This document shows, in pieces, positions 1 to 7,439 of a DNA stretch of 9,046 bases (position 1 is its first letter; every line of letters begins with the position of its first letter). Made by a program: the position numbers and the translations under genes. The notes under the pieces were generated by a model. The model saw nothing but the letters and a program-made list of their open reading frames with translations. It had not been told where the DNA came from and made no database searches. The stretch covers positions 1-9,046 of the forward strand of contig CAYMLQ010000242.1 in assembly GCA_964390795.1 (NCBI GenBank), in the 5' to 3' direction. Source of the DNA: CAYMLQ01 sp964390795 (GTDB lineage Bacteria; Verrucomicrobiota; Kiritimatiellia; RFP12; UBA1067).

Positions 1-1
1 C

Positions 2-3000
2 GCGGGCGACGTTTCGATGGGCAGCACGCCGCACATCGCCAGCAATACGTGGAGCACCGCCAACGACAAGGCCACCTACACGTTCGTGAACCCGCTGCCG
101 GCAGGGTCGTCTGGCACCCTGACGTTCAAGATCCGCTATCCGCAAGACGGCACGATCACCAACGGCACCACAACGCCGTTCACGGCGACCATCTCTGCCA
201 CCAGCCAGCCTTCCGCGAGCGACACCTCGCAGCTCATCGCGACGGGTACAACGAATACTGTGACACTCACCAAGACCCGCCTGACGACGCAGGGAAAATA
301 CGGTCCCGATCAGGTGATTCCCTACCGAATAAGAGCCAGCGCGCCTGCCAACGGTCTCGATGTCAACCCGTTCGTGCTCGTGGACCGTCTGCAGGCCGGA
401 GCGGTTTTCGTCAGCGCCACGGCTTCGGGCGTCTATGACCCCGCCACCCATACCGTCACATGGCCCGCAAGGACTATTGAGTCGGGAGCCAACGTCGACA
501 CCACGATCAACGTCATCTATCCATCGAGCAGCGGTTTCGGGGTCAGCTCACAGATCATCAACTGGGCCGAATCCACCAATACCGTGCGCTACAGCACCAC
601 GCCGGTCGTCAGGTTCTCCGCCGTCACCAACACGCTGGACGCCGCCAGCATTTCCATGGGCAACCAGACCAAACAGGATGCGGGATTCAACGGGCTGTTC
701 GGCGACAGCTTTACATGGGAGGTGGACTTCATTCATCGCGGCAGCGTCACCTCCGACACCGTCACGGTCACCGACACGTTCCCGCCCGCGCTCGTGCCGA
801 CGGCGTTCAATCCAGGGTACGGCTTGTATTCGCCGACGATCGTCTCCATGGCCTACCGCACGCTGTCCAACGCCGTCTGGACGACCGTTTCGGGCTCGCC
901 CCTCTATGTGACGAACAATACGGAGGCGTCCTCCAAGACCGTGTACGTGTCGTCATTCGGGCTGCCGGCCGGCGACATCGTGACCGATTTCCGCTGGATC
1001 TACACCAATGTGCCCCCGACCGCCGACTTCGACAGCAGCAGCGCCACGGGCCCCACCACCACCGGGTATCTCACCAGCGTGGACCGCAACGGACAGTCCG
1101 TCGCCAGCGACGCCCTCATCACCAACACGGCAACCATCGTGATGGCACGCGCCGGGCTGGCCTCCGTCACCAACACGGTGACCGATCCGGTCCAACTCAC
1201 GCAGCCGCGGGCGTCCATCGATCTGGGCAAGTCCGTGCAGGCCGGCGCGAACCCGGCCTATCCCGGCACGACGAACACGTGGCGGCTGACCGTCGCGAAC
1301 AGCACGACGGCCACGACCAACCTCCTCAACCCGGTCATCGCCGACCTGCTTCCCGCCAGCCTGGAGTACGTGCCCAACAGCGTCGTCAAGAGCGGGAACG
1401 GGTACACCAATTTCACCGTCATGGCGACCGCCAACTACCGCGGCACGGGGCGCACGCACCTGCGGATCGCGCTGCTGGGCAGCCAGACCCCCAACCAAAC
1501 CGCCAACCTCGATTTCCAGGCGGTCGTGCGCGCCAACACCGNNNNNNNNNNNNNNNNNNNNNNNNNNNNNNNNNNNNNNNNNNNNNNNNNNNNNNNNNNN
1601 NNNNNNNNNNNNNNNNNNNNNNNNNNNNNNNNNNNNNNNNNACCCCCAACCAAACCGCCAACCTCGATTTCCAGGCGGTCGTGCGCGCCAACACCGCCGG
1701 CGGCAACATCCAGAACGCGGTCAGCCTCTTGAGCCACGACTCGCCGGTCGCCGTCTTGGTCGATGGCCTTGTGACCGACACCAACGACCTAGACAACGAC
1801 GGCAACACCACCGAGCAGTTCTCCACGGCCTCAGCCACTCTCCCGGTCAACTCCACTGCCGCCGTCAGTTCGCGCAAAGCCATCCAAGGCTACCCCGACG
1901 CCACCTTCTACCCGCTGGAGGGCGAGAGCTACCTCGGCGGCCCCATGGCGTACCGGTTGCGGGTCCAAAACGTCGGCAACATCGCCCTCACCAACATCGT
2001 CGTCGTCGACATCCTGCCGCATGTGGGCGACACCGGCGTGATCGTGACCAACGAACTGCGCGGCAGCCAGTGGACCCCCTTCCTGACCGGCCCTGTTTCC
2101 GGCCCGGCCGGCGTGACGGTCTTCTACAGCCAGTCCTACAACCCGTACAGGCCCGAGCTGCTGCCGGGCGGACCGGAGGGCTCGGTCAACGATTGGTCGT
2201 CCGTGCCGCCCCCGGACATCAGCGCCGTCAAGTCGCTGAAGTTCGCCTTCAACAACACGGTCCTGAACCCGGCCGACACCGTCGAACTCACATGGCCGAT
2301 GCAGATTCCGCTGAACGCGCCCACCAACACCTACGCCGTCAACTCCTTCGGCTTCGTGGCCACCCGCCAGGACACCGGCGCGAACCTGCTTCCCACCGAG
2401 CCGATCTCCGTGCGCATCAAGGCGGGGCCGCCCATGCCCGTCAACATCGGCGACACGGTCTGGGTCGACGCCAACACCAACGGGGTCCAGGACGTCGGCG
2501 AGGCGGGCCTCGACGGCGTGCGCGTGGAACTCTACCGCGACGGCGGGGACGGCCAGGCGGGCAGCGCCGACGACGTCTTCGTGTCCTTCGTGCTCACCGG
2601 CGTCAACACCAACGGCGCCAGCGGCTTCTACCAGTTCAGCCATCAGCTGCCCGGCAACTACTTCGTCCGCGTCCTGCCGACGGTCGGTTACTCGATCTCG
2701 CCCGCCGACCGGGGCGGCGACGACACGCTCGACTCCGACCTCAGCCCCTCCAGCGGGTACACGGCGCTGCTCGTCACCTATTCCGGCGACCGCATCTGGA
2801 TCGTCGACGCCGGACTCTACTACACCGGCTACGGCACGGTCGGCAACTACGTGTGGAACGACCGCAACGGCGACGGGCTCCAGAACGAGGGCTCGGCCGA
2901 CGGACTCAACGGCGTGCGCGTGGAACTCCACAGCGTCGCAGGTAGCGTCACCAATCTGGTCGACACTCAGGCGACCGGCTACGACAGCTTCGGCAATCCC

Positions 3001-6000
3001 GGCTACTACAGCTTCCCCTACGTATCGCCCGCCGACTACGTGCTGCGGTTCGTCGCGCCCAGCAACTTCACCTTCACCACGCGCGGACCCACGGGTTCGT
3101 CGGACAGCACCGACTCGGATCCGGACGCCTCAACTGGCTTCACCGAGTTATTCACCGTCAGCCTGGGCGAGAACGACCCCTCGTGGGACGCCGGTCTGCG
3201 GCCGCCCAGCGGCGCGCTCAGCCTGGGCAACGTCGTCTGGTACGACTCCGACGGCGACCGCGTGTATGACAGGTTCGCCGGGGAATCAGGTGTGAACGGG
3301 GTGCCGCTCTCCCTTTACCGGGATGTCAATGACGACAACGTGCTGACGCCCGGTGTCGATCCTCTCTACGGCTCGACTGTCACGGCTACCTTCGGCGGCG
3401 AAGACGGACGCTACCTCTTCAGCGGTCTGCCGGCCGGCAAGTACTTCGTGATCGTCGACAGCCAGGCGTTCGCCGAGGGCAAGGCGCTGTACGGGCTGAT
3501 CAGCACCCCCGGCCAACAGAACGCCGACAACGACGTGGACCACGACGACAACGGCGCGGCCGTCAGCAACTACGTGGCGTCCACGCGCATCACGCTCGCC
3601 GCCGGCACCGAGCCCGCCTACGGCACGGACACAGGCGAGGATACCAGCGCCGACTCCAACCTGACGCTCGACTTCGGCTTCCTCTACGCGACCAACCTCG
3701 TGGCCGTCGGCGGCACGCTGTTCCACGACGCCGACAACAACGGACTGCAAGGCGTTGGCGAGGCTGTCTTCAGTGGCACGATCGTGCAACTGTGGAGCGC
3801 GGGCGCCAACGGTCTCCGTGGCGGTGGAGACGATGTCGAGATCAGCACCGGCCTTTCGGATGGCAACGGCGTCTACTTCTTCGACGAACTGGCCCCGGGC
3901 CTCTACTACGTCACCGTCCCGACGCCGCCCGCCGCCGCGACCTCCGCGACCGTTCTGGCGGTCGGCCTCGACAACGGTGTGGACGCTGACAGCAACGCGC
4001 TCCAACCCGGCGGCCAGGGCACGGCCGTCTACTCGCCCGTCTTCCTGCTCCAGCCGCTCGCCGAGCCGGCGGCAGCCGGCGAGAGCGGGCCCGGAGGCAG
4101 CTACGACGACGCGCTCGCCTGCGGCGACAGCAACGCGGATCTGACACAGGATCTCGGGTTCACCAGTCTCGAAGCCGTGTGGGCGATCCGCGGCCAGGTG
4201 CGCGATGACTACGATCTCGACGGTAACCTCGGCGACCTCGACCTGCCGGTCGGCGGCGTCACCGTCCAGCTCTTCTCCGATCCGAACGGCGACGGCAACC
4301 CCGCCGACGGAGCGTTGCTCGGCAGTACCCTAACCGAGGCCGACGGCACCTACGCCTTTACCGAGCGGCCCAACGGTCGCTATGTGGTTGTCGAGTCCAA
4401 CCCCGCAGGCACCGCAAGCACGGCGGACACGCAAGGCGCGAACGACGACCGCATCGCCGTCACCGTCAACAACGCGGACCGCCTCGGCAACGACTTCCTC
4501 GACGCGTTCCAGCCGCACGGCTATTTCTATCATGTGCTGGACGGCCAAATCGTGCCCGGCGGCAGCGTCAGCGTTTCCGGCCCCGGCGCGGTGACCCTGC
4601 GCATGGACGGCGGCAGCGGCCAGTACAGCTTTACGACCGACGGCACATTAGGCCTCTACACGCTCGCCGTGACGCCTCCGGCCGGCTATCTGATCGACCC
4701 GTCGCGGCCGCCGACCGCCGGCGTCTTCGATTCCTCCGGAGGCCCGGAGCCGACCTGGCTGGGATCCGCTGAAAGCCTGGTCACGCAGGGGTATCTGACC
4801 AACTTCACGGCTGCGGCCAACACCTATTATCTCACCTTCGTACTCGGTCCTGACCGGCCGCTGGTGCTCAACAACAACATCCCGCTGATGCGGCCCAACC
4901 GTCTGGGTGACTGGGTGTGGGAAGACAAGGACGGCGACGGCATTCAGGACGCTGGCGAACTGGGTATCAGCAACGTGGTCGTACGGCTGTTGGACGTCGA
5001 GCTGAATGTCATCACCAGCGTGGTGACCGACGCCGACGGGTATTACTTCTTTGACAATCTAGGGACTACGGAGCGGCGCGTGCAGGTCGTCCCGCCCTCC
5101 AACACCGTCTTCACCCTCCAGGACGCGGCGTCCGCCGCCGACAGCGCGGACAGCGATGTCTTACCCGCTGATGGCCGGTCCGCTCCCGTCGTCGTTGCCA
5201 GCGGCGCGACCAACCTGACAGTCGACGCGGGCCTGTACGTGCCGGCAATGGTTCGCGGGTTTGTGTTCCGCGACATGAACGGGGATCTCCTGCGCAATAC
5301 GGGCGACGTGCATCTCACGAACGTGCTGGTCAGGCTCATCGTGGGCGGAGTCGAGTACGCGAGCGTCACAAATGACGCCTTCGGCTACTACGAGTTCGTC
5401 GGCGTGCCCGCGGGCACGGTCTCCGTGCTGGTCTCGCGCGTGGGCGGGACGCTGACGGGCGTGCCCACGCAGGAGCCGGACGCATCGGATGAGACGCGGA
5501 ACCGGGCGCTGCCTGACGCGCCGGGCGTGGACGCGTACATCGTCCACAGCGTGGCCTCGGGGCAGGGCGTGCTGGCGGACCGGCCCGCCGAAACGCTCAA
5601 CTTCGGGTTCGTTGTCAGGCCGCTCTCGACGGAACTCGATCTCAGCGTGTACGCGACAGGCAACGGCGGCGTGATGATCGAACTATGGACGAGCAACGAG
5701 TCGGGGTCTGAGGATATCGTGATCTCTGCGTGGATCGGCAACACATGGGTGGAGGTCGGGAGGGTTCCCACCGGCGAGATTGTGGGTGAAGGCTCCAATA
5801 AGTATAAGATTCATACGAAGGATCTGGCTGCGGATAGCGCTTACCTCTTCAAGATCATCGACGAGGCCGGCCACGAGCACATCTCCCCGCTCCCGATCGC
5901 GGTGAGGACGCTGCGCGTCGGGGCGGTGCGTCTGGACTTGCAGACGCTGGCGCTGGCGTTCAACACCGAGGCCGGGCGTCCGTACGTGGTCAAGGTCAGC

Positions 6001-6165
6001 ACGGACCTTAAACACTGGAAGACCGAGTATGTGAGTTCTCCGATGGCGCAAGGCTGGTCCGCCTACCGGAACACGCCGTTCACGGCCGGCGGCGCGCAAA
6101 CGCAGGTGCGGGTGCCGGTGAACGGGCGCAAGCAGGCGTACTTCAAAATCGTGATGATGGAGTAG
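2..6165 (+). CDS. Giant DUF11 / SdrD_B-repeat surface protein (5'-partial, interrupted by scaffold gap)
   Basis: The frame is open to the left edge, so the true start and any signal peptide lie outside. Left of the gap the coding frame runs 2-1541; right of it 1642-6165, ending TAG. Overlapping the 55-nt duplicate at the gap gives about 2002 visible residues in one frame. From the N-terminus: the end of one DUF11-like module (2-259); further DUF11-like modules near 260-541, 629-1000, 1193-1722 and 1849-2430 (signatures such as VLVDRLQAGAVFVSA and VIADLLPASLEYV); eight SdrD_B-like modules (2440-5622); and a C-terminal region (5623-6162) with AFNTEAGRPYVVKVSTDLKHW. DUF11 and SdrD_B are known extracellular beta-sandwich stalk modules, the latter often with Ca2+ loops. 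I infer an exported adhesin, sheath or scaffold protein; the ligand is unknown. I see no LPXTG motif, PEP-CTERM or C-terminal membrane helix. The family call is firm; the role is inferred. Confidence 0.9.
1487..1541 (+). repeat. Left copy of exact 55-nt duplication flanking the gap
   Basis: It starts ACCCCCAACCAAACC and ends GCCAACACCG, and is identical to 1642-1696. It encodes the end of a DUF11-like module. It reaches precisely to the first N, as expected for contig ends sharing a k-mer in a de Bruijn assembly. Confidence 0.95.
1542..1641. other. Assembly gap (100 Ns) inside the surface-protein gene
   Basis: There are exactly 100 N characters, the conventional size for a scaffold gap of unknown length. 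The 55 nt just left (1487-1541) and just right (1642-1696) are identical. Translating through the Ns joins two different frames; the left half of that apparent ORF is an out-of-frame shadow. Codons start at 1487 and at 1642 in the two correct frames and both read TPNQTANLDFQAVVRANT, so the gap is best read as unresolved overlap, with possible missing repeat copies as the alternative. Confidence 0.97.
1642..1696 (+). repeat. Right copy of exact 55-nt duplication flanking the gap
   Basis: Identical base for base to 1487-1541. It begins at the first base after the Ns and continues in frame into AGGNIQNAVSLL. A real tandem module copy would not be expected to start and stop exactly at both gap edges. 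Confidence 0.95.
2440..5622 (+). repeat. Array of eight SdrD_B-like modules within the surface protein
   Basis: Approximate module starts are 2440 (VNIGDTVWVDANTNGVQD), 2830 (VGNYVWNDRNGDGLQNEG), 3211 (LGNVVWYDSDGDRVYD), 3700 (VGGTLFHDADNNGLQG), 4171 (IRGQVRDDYDLDGNLGD), 4516 (no acidic loop), 4897 (LGDWVWEDKDGDGIQDAG) and 5248 (VRGFVFRDMNGDLLRNTG). Most share G-x-x-V/F-x-x-D followed by an Asp/Asn loop, then G-x-Y-x-F near the middle, and several end in DAGL or FGF before the next unit. The acidic loops resemble known Ca2+ sites of SdrD-type B domains. Modules are diverged at DNA level, so this is an old protein-level repeat, not a recent tandem duplication. Confidence 0.85.
5623..6162 (+). 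other. C-terminal region of the surface protein (possible FN3-like segment plus PVC-type tail)
   Basis: After the last SdrD_B module comes a stretch that could be an FN3-like sandwich (about 5635-5910, with LAADSAYLFKIIDEAGHEH). It is followed by a tail (about 5911-6162) containing AFNTEAGRPYVVKVSTDLKHW and ending NGRKQAYFKIVMME. Tails with Y-x-V-x-x-STDL-x-x-W followed by F/Y-K/R-I/V at the terminus recur, to my recollection, in Verrucomicrobia and Kiritimatiellota exported proteins. No hydrophobic anchor follows. A role in secretion or surface retention is possible but not shown. Confidence 0.5.
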
Positions 6166-6168
6166 GAG
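6164..6168 (+). promoter_or_regulatory. Ribosome binding site of the HAD phosphatase gene
   Basis: AGGAG overlaps the TAG stop of the upstream gene and lies 9 nt before the ATG at 6178. The position supports this start and suggests coupled translation with the giant gene. Confidence 0.75.
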
Positions 6169-6177
6169 TTACAACGG

Positions 6178-6843
6178 ATGCAAGCGGTGCTGTTCGACAT
6201 GGACGGGGTGCTGGCGGACTCGGAGCCGCTGATTTGCGCGGCCGCCTGCGAAATGTTCCGGGAGCGGGGCGTCACCGTCCAGCCGGAGGACTTTCACCCG
6301 TTTGTAGGCGCGGGCGAAAACCGCTACATCGGCGGTGTCGCCGAAAAGCATGGGCTCGCGCTCGATATCGTGCAGGCGAAGGCGCGGACGTACGAGCTCT
6401 ACCTGCGCATGGTTCCTGACAAGCTTGTGGTGTTTCCCGGGGCTGTAGAACTGGTGAAAGCCTGCCGTGCCGCGGGCTGGCCATGCGCGGTCGCTTCCAG
6501 CGCGGACAGGGTCAAGGTTGAAGCCAACTTGCGCAAGATCGGGCTGCCTCCAGAAACGTGGCAGGCGGTCGTGACGGCGGAGGACGTCGAGCGGCGCAAG
6601 CCTGATCCTGCGCTTTTCCTGAAAGCGGCGGAGCGGCTCGGAGTCGCGCCAGACGCGTGCTCGGTGGTCGAGGACGCGGTGAACGGCATCGCCGCTGCGA
6701 AGGCGGCCGGCATGCGCTGCGTGGCGGTCGCCACCTCCTTCCCGCCGGCCTTGCTGGGTCAAGCGGATCTCGTGCGCTCGTCGATCGCCGAGGTGACGCT
6801 CAACGACCTGCGGGTGCGGCCCGCACAAAAGGGCAACGCTTGA
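6178..6843 (+). CDS. HAD-superfamily phosphatase (HAD-IA, beta-phosphoglucomutase-like; SOQ1-HAD-like)
   Basis: This 221-residue protein has all four HAD motifs: FDMDGV at 6-11 (nucleophile Asp7, general acid/base Asp9), Ser107 in VASSAD, Lys141 in RRKPDP, and Glu165-Asp166 in VVEDAVNG. Residues about 15-85 form the helical cap. The family hydrolyses or transfers phosphate from small phosphometabolites via an aspartyl-phosphate, with Mg2+, in the cytosol. The cap segment FVGAGENRYIGGVAEK together with VASSADRVKV resembles, from memory, the HAD domain of plant SUPPRESSOR OF QUENCHING 1 more than classical beta-phosphoglucomutase. The substrate cannot be read from sequence. It starts 12 nt after the surface-protein stop with a good Shine-Dalgarno, so the two are probably cotranscribed, although no functional link is obvious. 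Confidence 0.93.
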   Translation: MQAVLFDMDGVLADSEPLICAAACEMFRERGVTVQPEDFHPFVGAGENRYIGGVAEKHGLALDIVQAKARTYELYLRMVPDKLVVFPGAVELVKACRAAGWPCAVASSADRVKVEANLRKIGLPPETWQAVVTAEDVERRKPDPALFLKAAERLGVAPDACSVVEDAVNGIAAAKAAGMRCVAVATSFPPALLGQADLVRSSIAEVTLNDLRVRPAQKGNA

Positions 6844-6845
6844 GA

Positions 6846-6852
6846 CCGCAAC
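6846..6852 (+). repeat. Left direct repeat, candidate target-site duplication (CCGCAAC)
   Basis: CCGCAAC lies 2 nt after the phosphatase stop codon and directly abuts the left terminal inverted repeat. The same heptamer directly abuts the right inverted repeat at 7426-7432. The match extends to 8 nt (CCGCAACC) if the next base is counted. Confidence 0.6.
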
Positions 6853-6877
6853 CGGGCGCATGGCAGTTCTGTTGGGG
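6853..6877 (+). repeat. Left terminal inverted repeat
   Basis: Its core GCATGGCAGTTCTGTTGGGG (6858-6877) is the exact reverse complement of 7401-7420. The outer five bases CGGGC pair with 7421-7425 with one mismatch at 6857. Confidence 0.9.
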
Positions 6878-6885
6878 TCGTGATT

Positions 6886-6922
6886 CGTAATCGTAATCTT
6901 GTTCGTAATCCTAATCTTGATT
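6886..6922 (+). repeat. Left array of CGTAATC / CTAATC units
   Basis: It reads as CGTAATC, GTAATC, TTGTT, CGTAATC, CTAATC, TTGATT. The 13-mers at 6886-6898 and 6904-6916 differ at one base. The second 13-mer (CGTAATCCTAATC) is the exact reverse complement of 7367-7379 in the right array, so the arrays form a second, inner inverted repeat. Confidence 0.8.
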
Positions 6923-6946
6923 TAGGCACGCATGAGCTATTACACT
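6917..6946 (+). promoter_or_regulatory. Candidate promoter of the four-helix-bundle gene
   Basis: TTGATT (6917-6922) as -35 and TACACT (6941-6946) as -10, with an 18-nt spacer, would put the transcription start close to the ATG at 6953 and make the mRNA leaderless. No Shine-Dalgarno precedes either possible ATG, which fits. The -35 hexamer is part of the repeat array. Prediction by eye only. Confidence 0.35.
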
Positions 6947-6952
6947 GTCATC

Positions 6953-7360
6953 ATGAATGAGCGATTTGACCATGAGAAGTTGACCGTCTATCAGGATGCG
7001 ATCCGTTTTGTGGTGTGGGCGGGTGAACTCTTAGAAACACTTCCAAAGAGTCTGGCGGCCTACGACCAGCTGGATAGGGCTTCGACGTCTATTCCCTTGA
7101 ATATTGCGGAGGGAAACGGCAAATACACCGCTCCGGACCGATGCCGGTTCTTTGACATCGCCCGCGGCTCTGCGTTGGAATGTGCGGCGTGTCTGGATGT
7201 GCTTGTGGCCAAAAAGAGGCTTGCACGGGCGGAGCAGGGGAAAGAGATACTGGTGCGTATTGTCTCGATGCTGGTGGGCTTGATACGCAGCACGTCCGCT
7301 GACCGTATTCATGAGGAACCGGCCGAATATGAGGACGACAACCGGCGGTTAGCGGATTAA
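6953..7360 (+). CDS. Four-helix-bundle protein, 23S rRNA intervening-sequence (S23/IVP) family
   Basis: Hallmarks of this family (TIGR02436/PF05635) are present: FDHEKLTVYQ at the N-terminus, the central QLDRASTSIPLNIAEGNGKY, then FFDIARGSALECAACLDVL and a C-terminal helix. The length is 135 residues from the ATG at 6953. An in-frame ATG at 6932 would add MSYYTVI, but the family usually starts a few residues before the DHEKL-type motif, and the candidate promoter overlaps 6932-6952. The fold assembles as a pentamer in homologues such as the diversity-generating retroelement accessory protein Avd, where it binds RNA or reverse transcriptase. Stand-alone members have no proven function. It is not inside an rRNA gene here and no reverse transcriptase is nearby. 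Its stop codon TAA (7358-7360) lies within the right repeat array, so gene and repeats form one unit. The family call is confident; the biochemical role is unknown. Confidence 0.9.
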   Translation: MNERFDHEKLTVYQDAIRFVVWAGELLETLPKSLAAYDQLDRASTSIPLNIAEGNGKYTAPDRCRFFDIARGSALECAACLDVLVAKKRLARAEQGKEILVRIVSMLVGLIRSTSADRIHEEPAEYEDDNRRLAD

Positions 7361-7390
7361 GATTACGATTAGGATTACGATTAAGATTAA
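7355..7390 (+). repeat. Right array of GATTACG / GATTAA units
   Basis: It reads as GATTAA, GATTACG, ATTAG, GATTACG, ATTAA, GATTAA. The 11-mer GATTACGATTA recurs exactly at 7361 and 7373, a 12-nt period. It is inverted relative to the left array and includes the stop codon of the four-helix-bundle gene. Confidence 0.8.
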
Positions 7391-7400
7391 GAAGGATATC

Positions 7401-7425
7401 CCCCAACAGAACTGCCATGCACCCG
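7401..7425 (-). repeat. Right terminal inverted repeat
   Basis: CCCCAACAGAACTGCCATGC (7401-7420) is the exact reverse complement of 6858-6877. ACCCG follows (one mismatch to the left end), then immediately the direct repeat at 7426. Confidence 0.9.
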
Positions 7426-7432
7426 CCGCAAC
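7426..7432 (+). repeat. Right direct repeat, candidate target-site duplication (CCGCAAC)
   Basis: Identical to 6846-6852 and abuts the right inverted repeat. CCGCAA here is also the left arm of a 6-bp hairpin with TTGCGG at 7440-7445 (8-nt loop). The insertion therefore appears to have gone into one arm of a small palindrome behind the phosphatase gene. Confidence 0.6.
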
Positions 7433-7439
7433 CCCGGCA

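Larger units (their letters stand above)
6853..7425 (+). mobile_element. Putative non-autonomous mobile cassette carrying a four-helix-bundle gene
   Basis: This 573-bp unit is bounded by 25-bp terminal inverted repeats (6853-6877 and 7401-7425, 24 of 25 paired), which are flanked without spacing by the direct repeat CCGCAAC. Inside the termini are two inverted arrays of CGTAATC/CTAATC units and then one gene of the S23/IVP four-helix-bundle family. Terminal inverted repeats plus a short direct repeat are the classical footprint of cut-and-paste transposition. No transposase, integrase or reverse transcriptase is encoded, so movement would need an enzyme in trans or an undescribed mechanism. 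G+C in the sampled interior is 55%, lower than in the neighbours. Alternatives are a domesticated intervening-sequence relative, or a toxin-like or accessory gene insulated by hairpins. The boundaries are well supported by sequence; mobility is inferred. Confidence 0.6.

Noticed and set aside
715..1641. An open frame from 715 running through the Ns into the real frame at 1642
   Set aside because: Left of the gap this frame is an Arg/His/Gln-rich shadow of the real frame (position 2 onward). The join exists only because the 100 Ns shift the frame and are read as unknown residues.
1831..2931. Long antisense open frame of about 366 codons inside the surface-protein gene
   Set aside because: GC-rich genes with G/C at third positions leave long stop-free antisense frames. 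The translation is a low-complexity Val/Gly/Asp/Arg mix with no recognisable domain, opposite a clear SdrD_B array.
6844..6885. Intrinsic terminator after the phosphatase gene
   Set aside because: No GC-rich hairpin followed by a T-run is present here. The strong inverted repeat pairs with a partner more than 500 nt away.
6853..7425. A 23S rRNA intervening sequence
   Set aside because: The gene belongs to the family found in such insertions, but the flanks are a phosphatase stop codon and a 3D-gene promoter, with no rRNA sequence in the window.
6853..7425. Integron gene cassette or diversity-generating retroelement
   Set aside because: The termini do not show the attC pattern with paired GTTRRRY core sites, and there is no integrase, reverse transcriptase or template/variable repeat pair.
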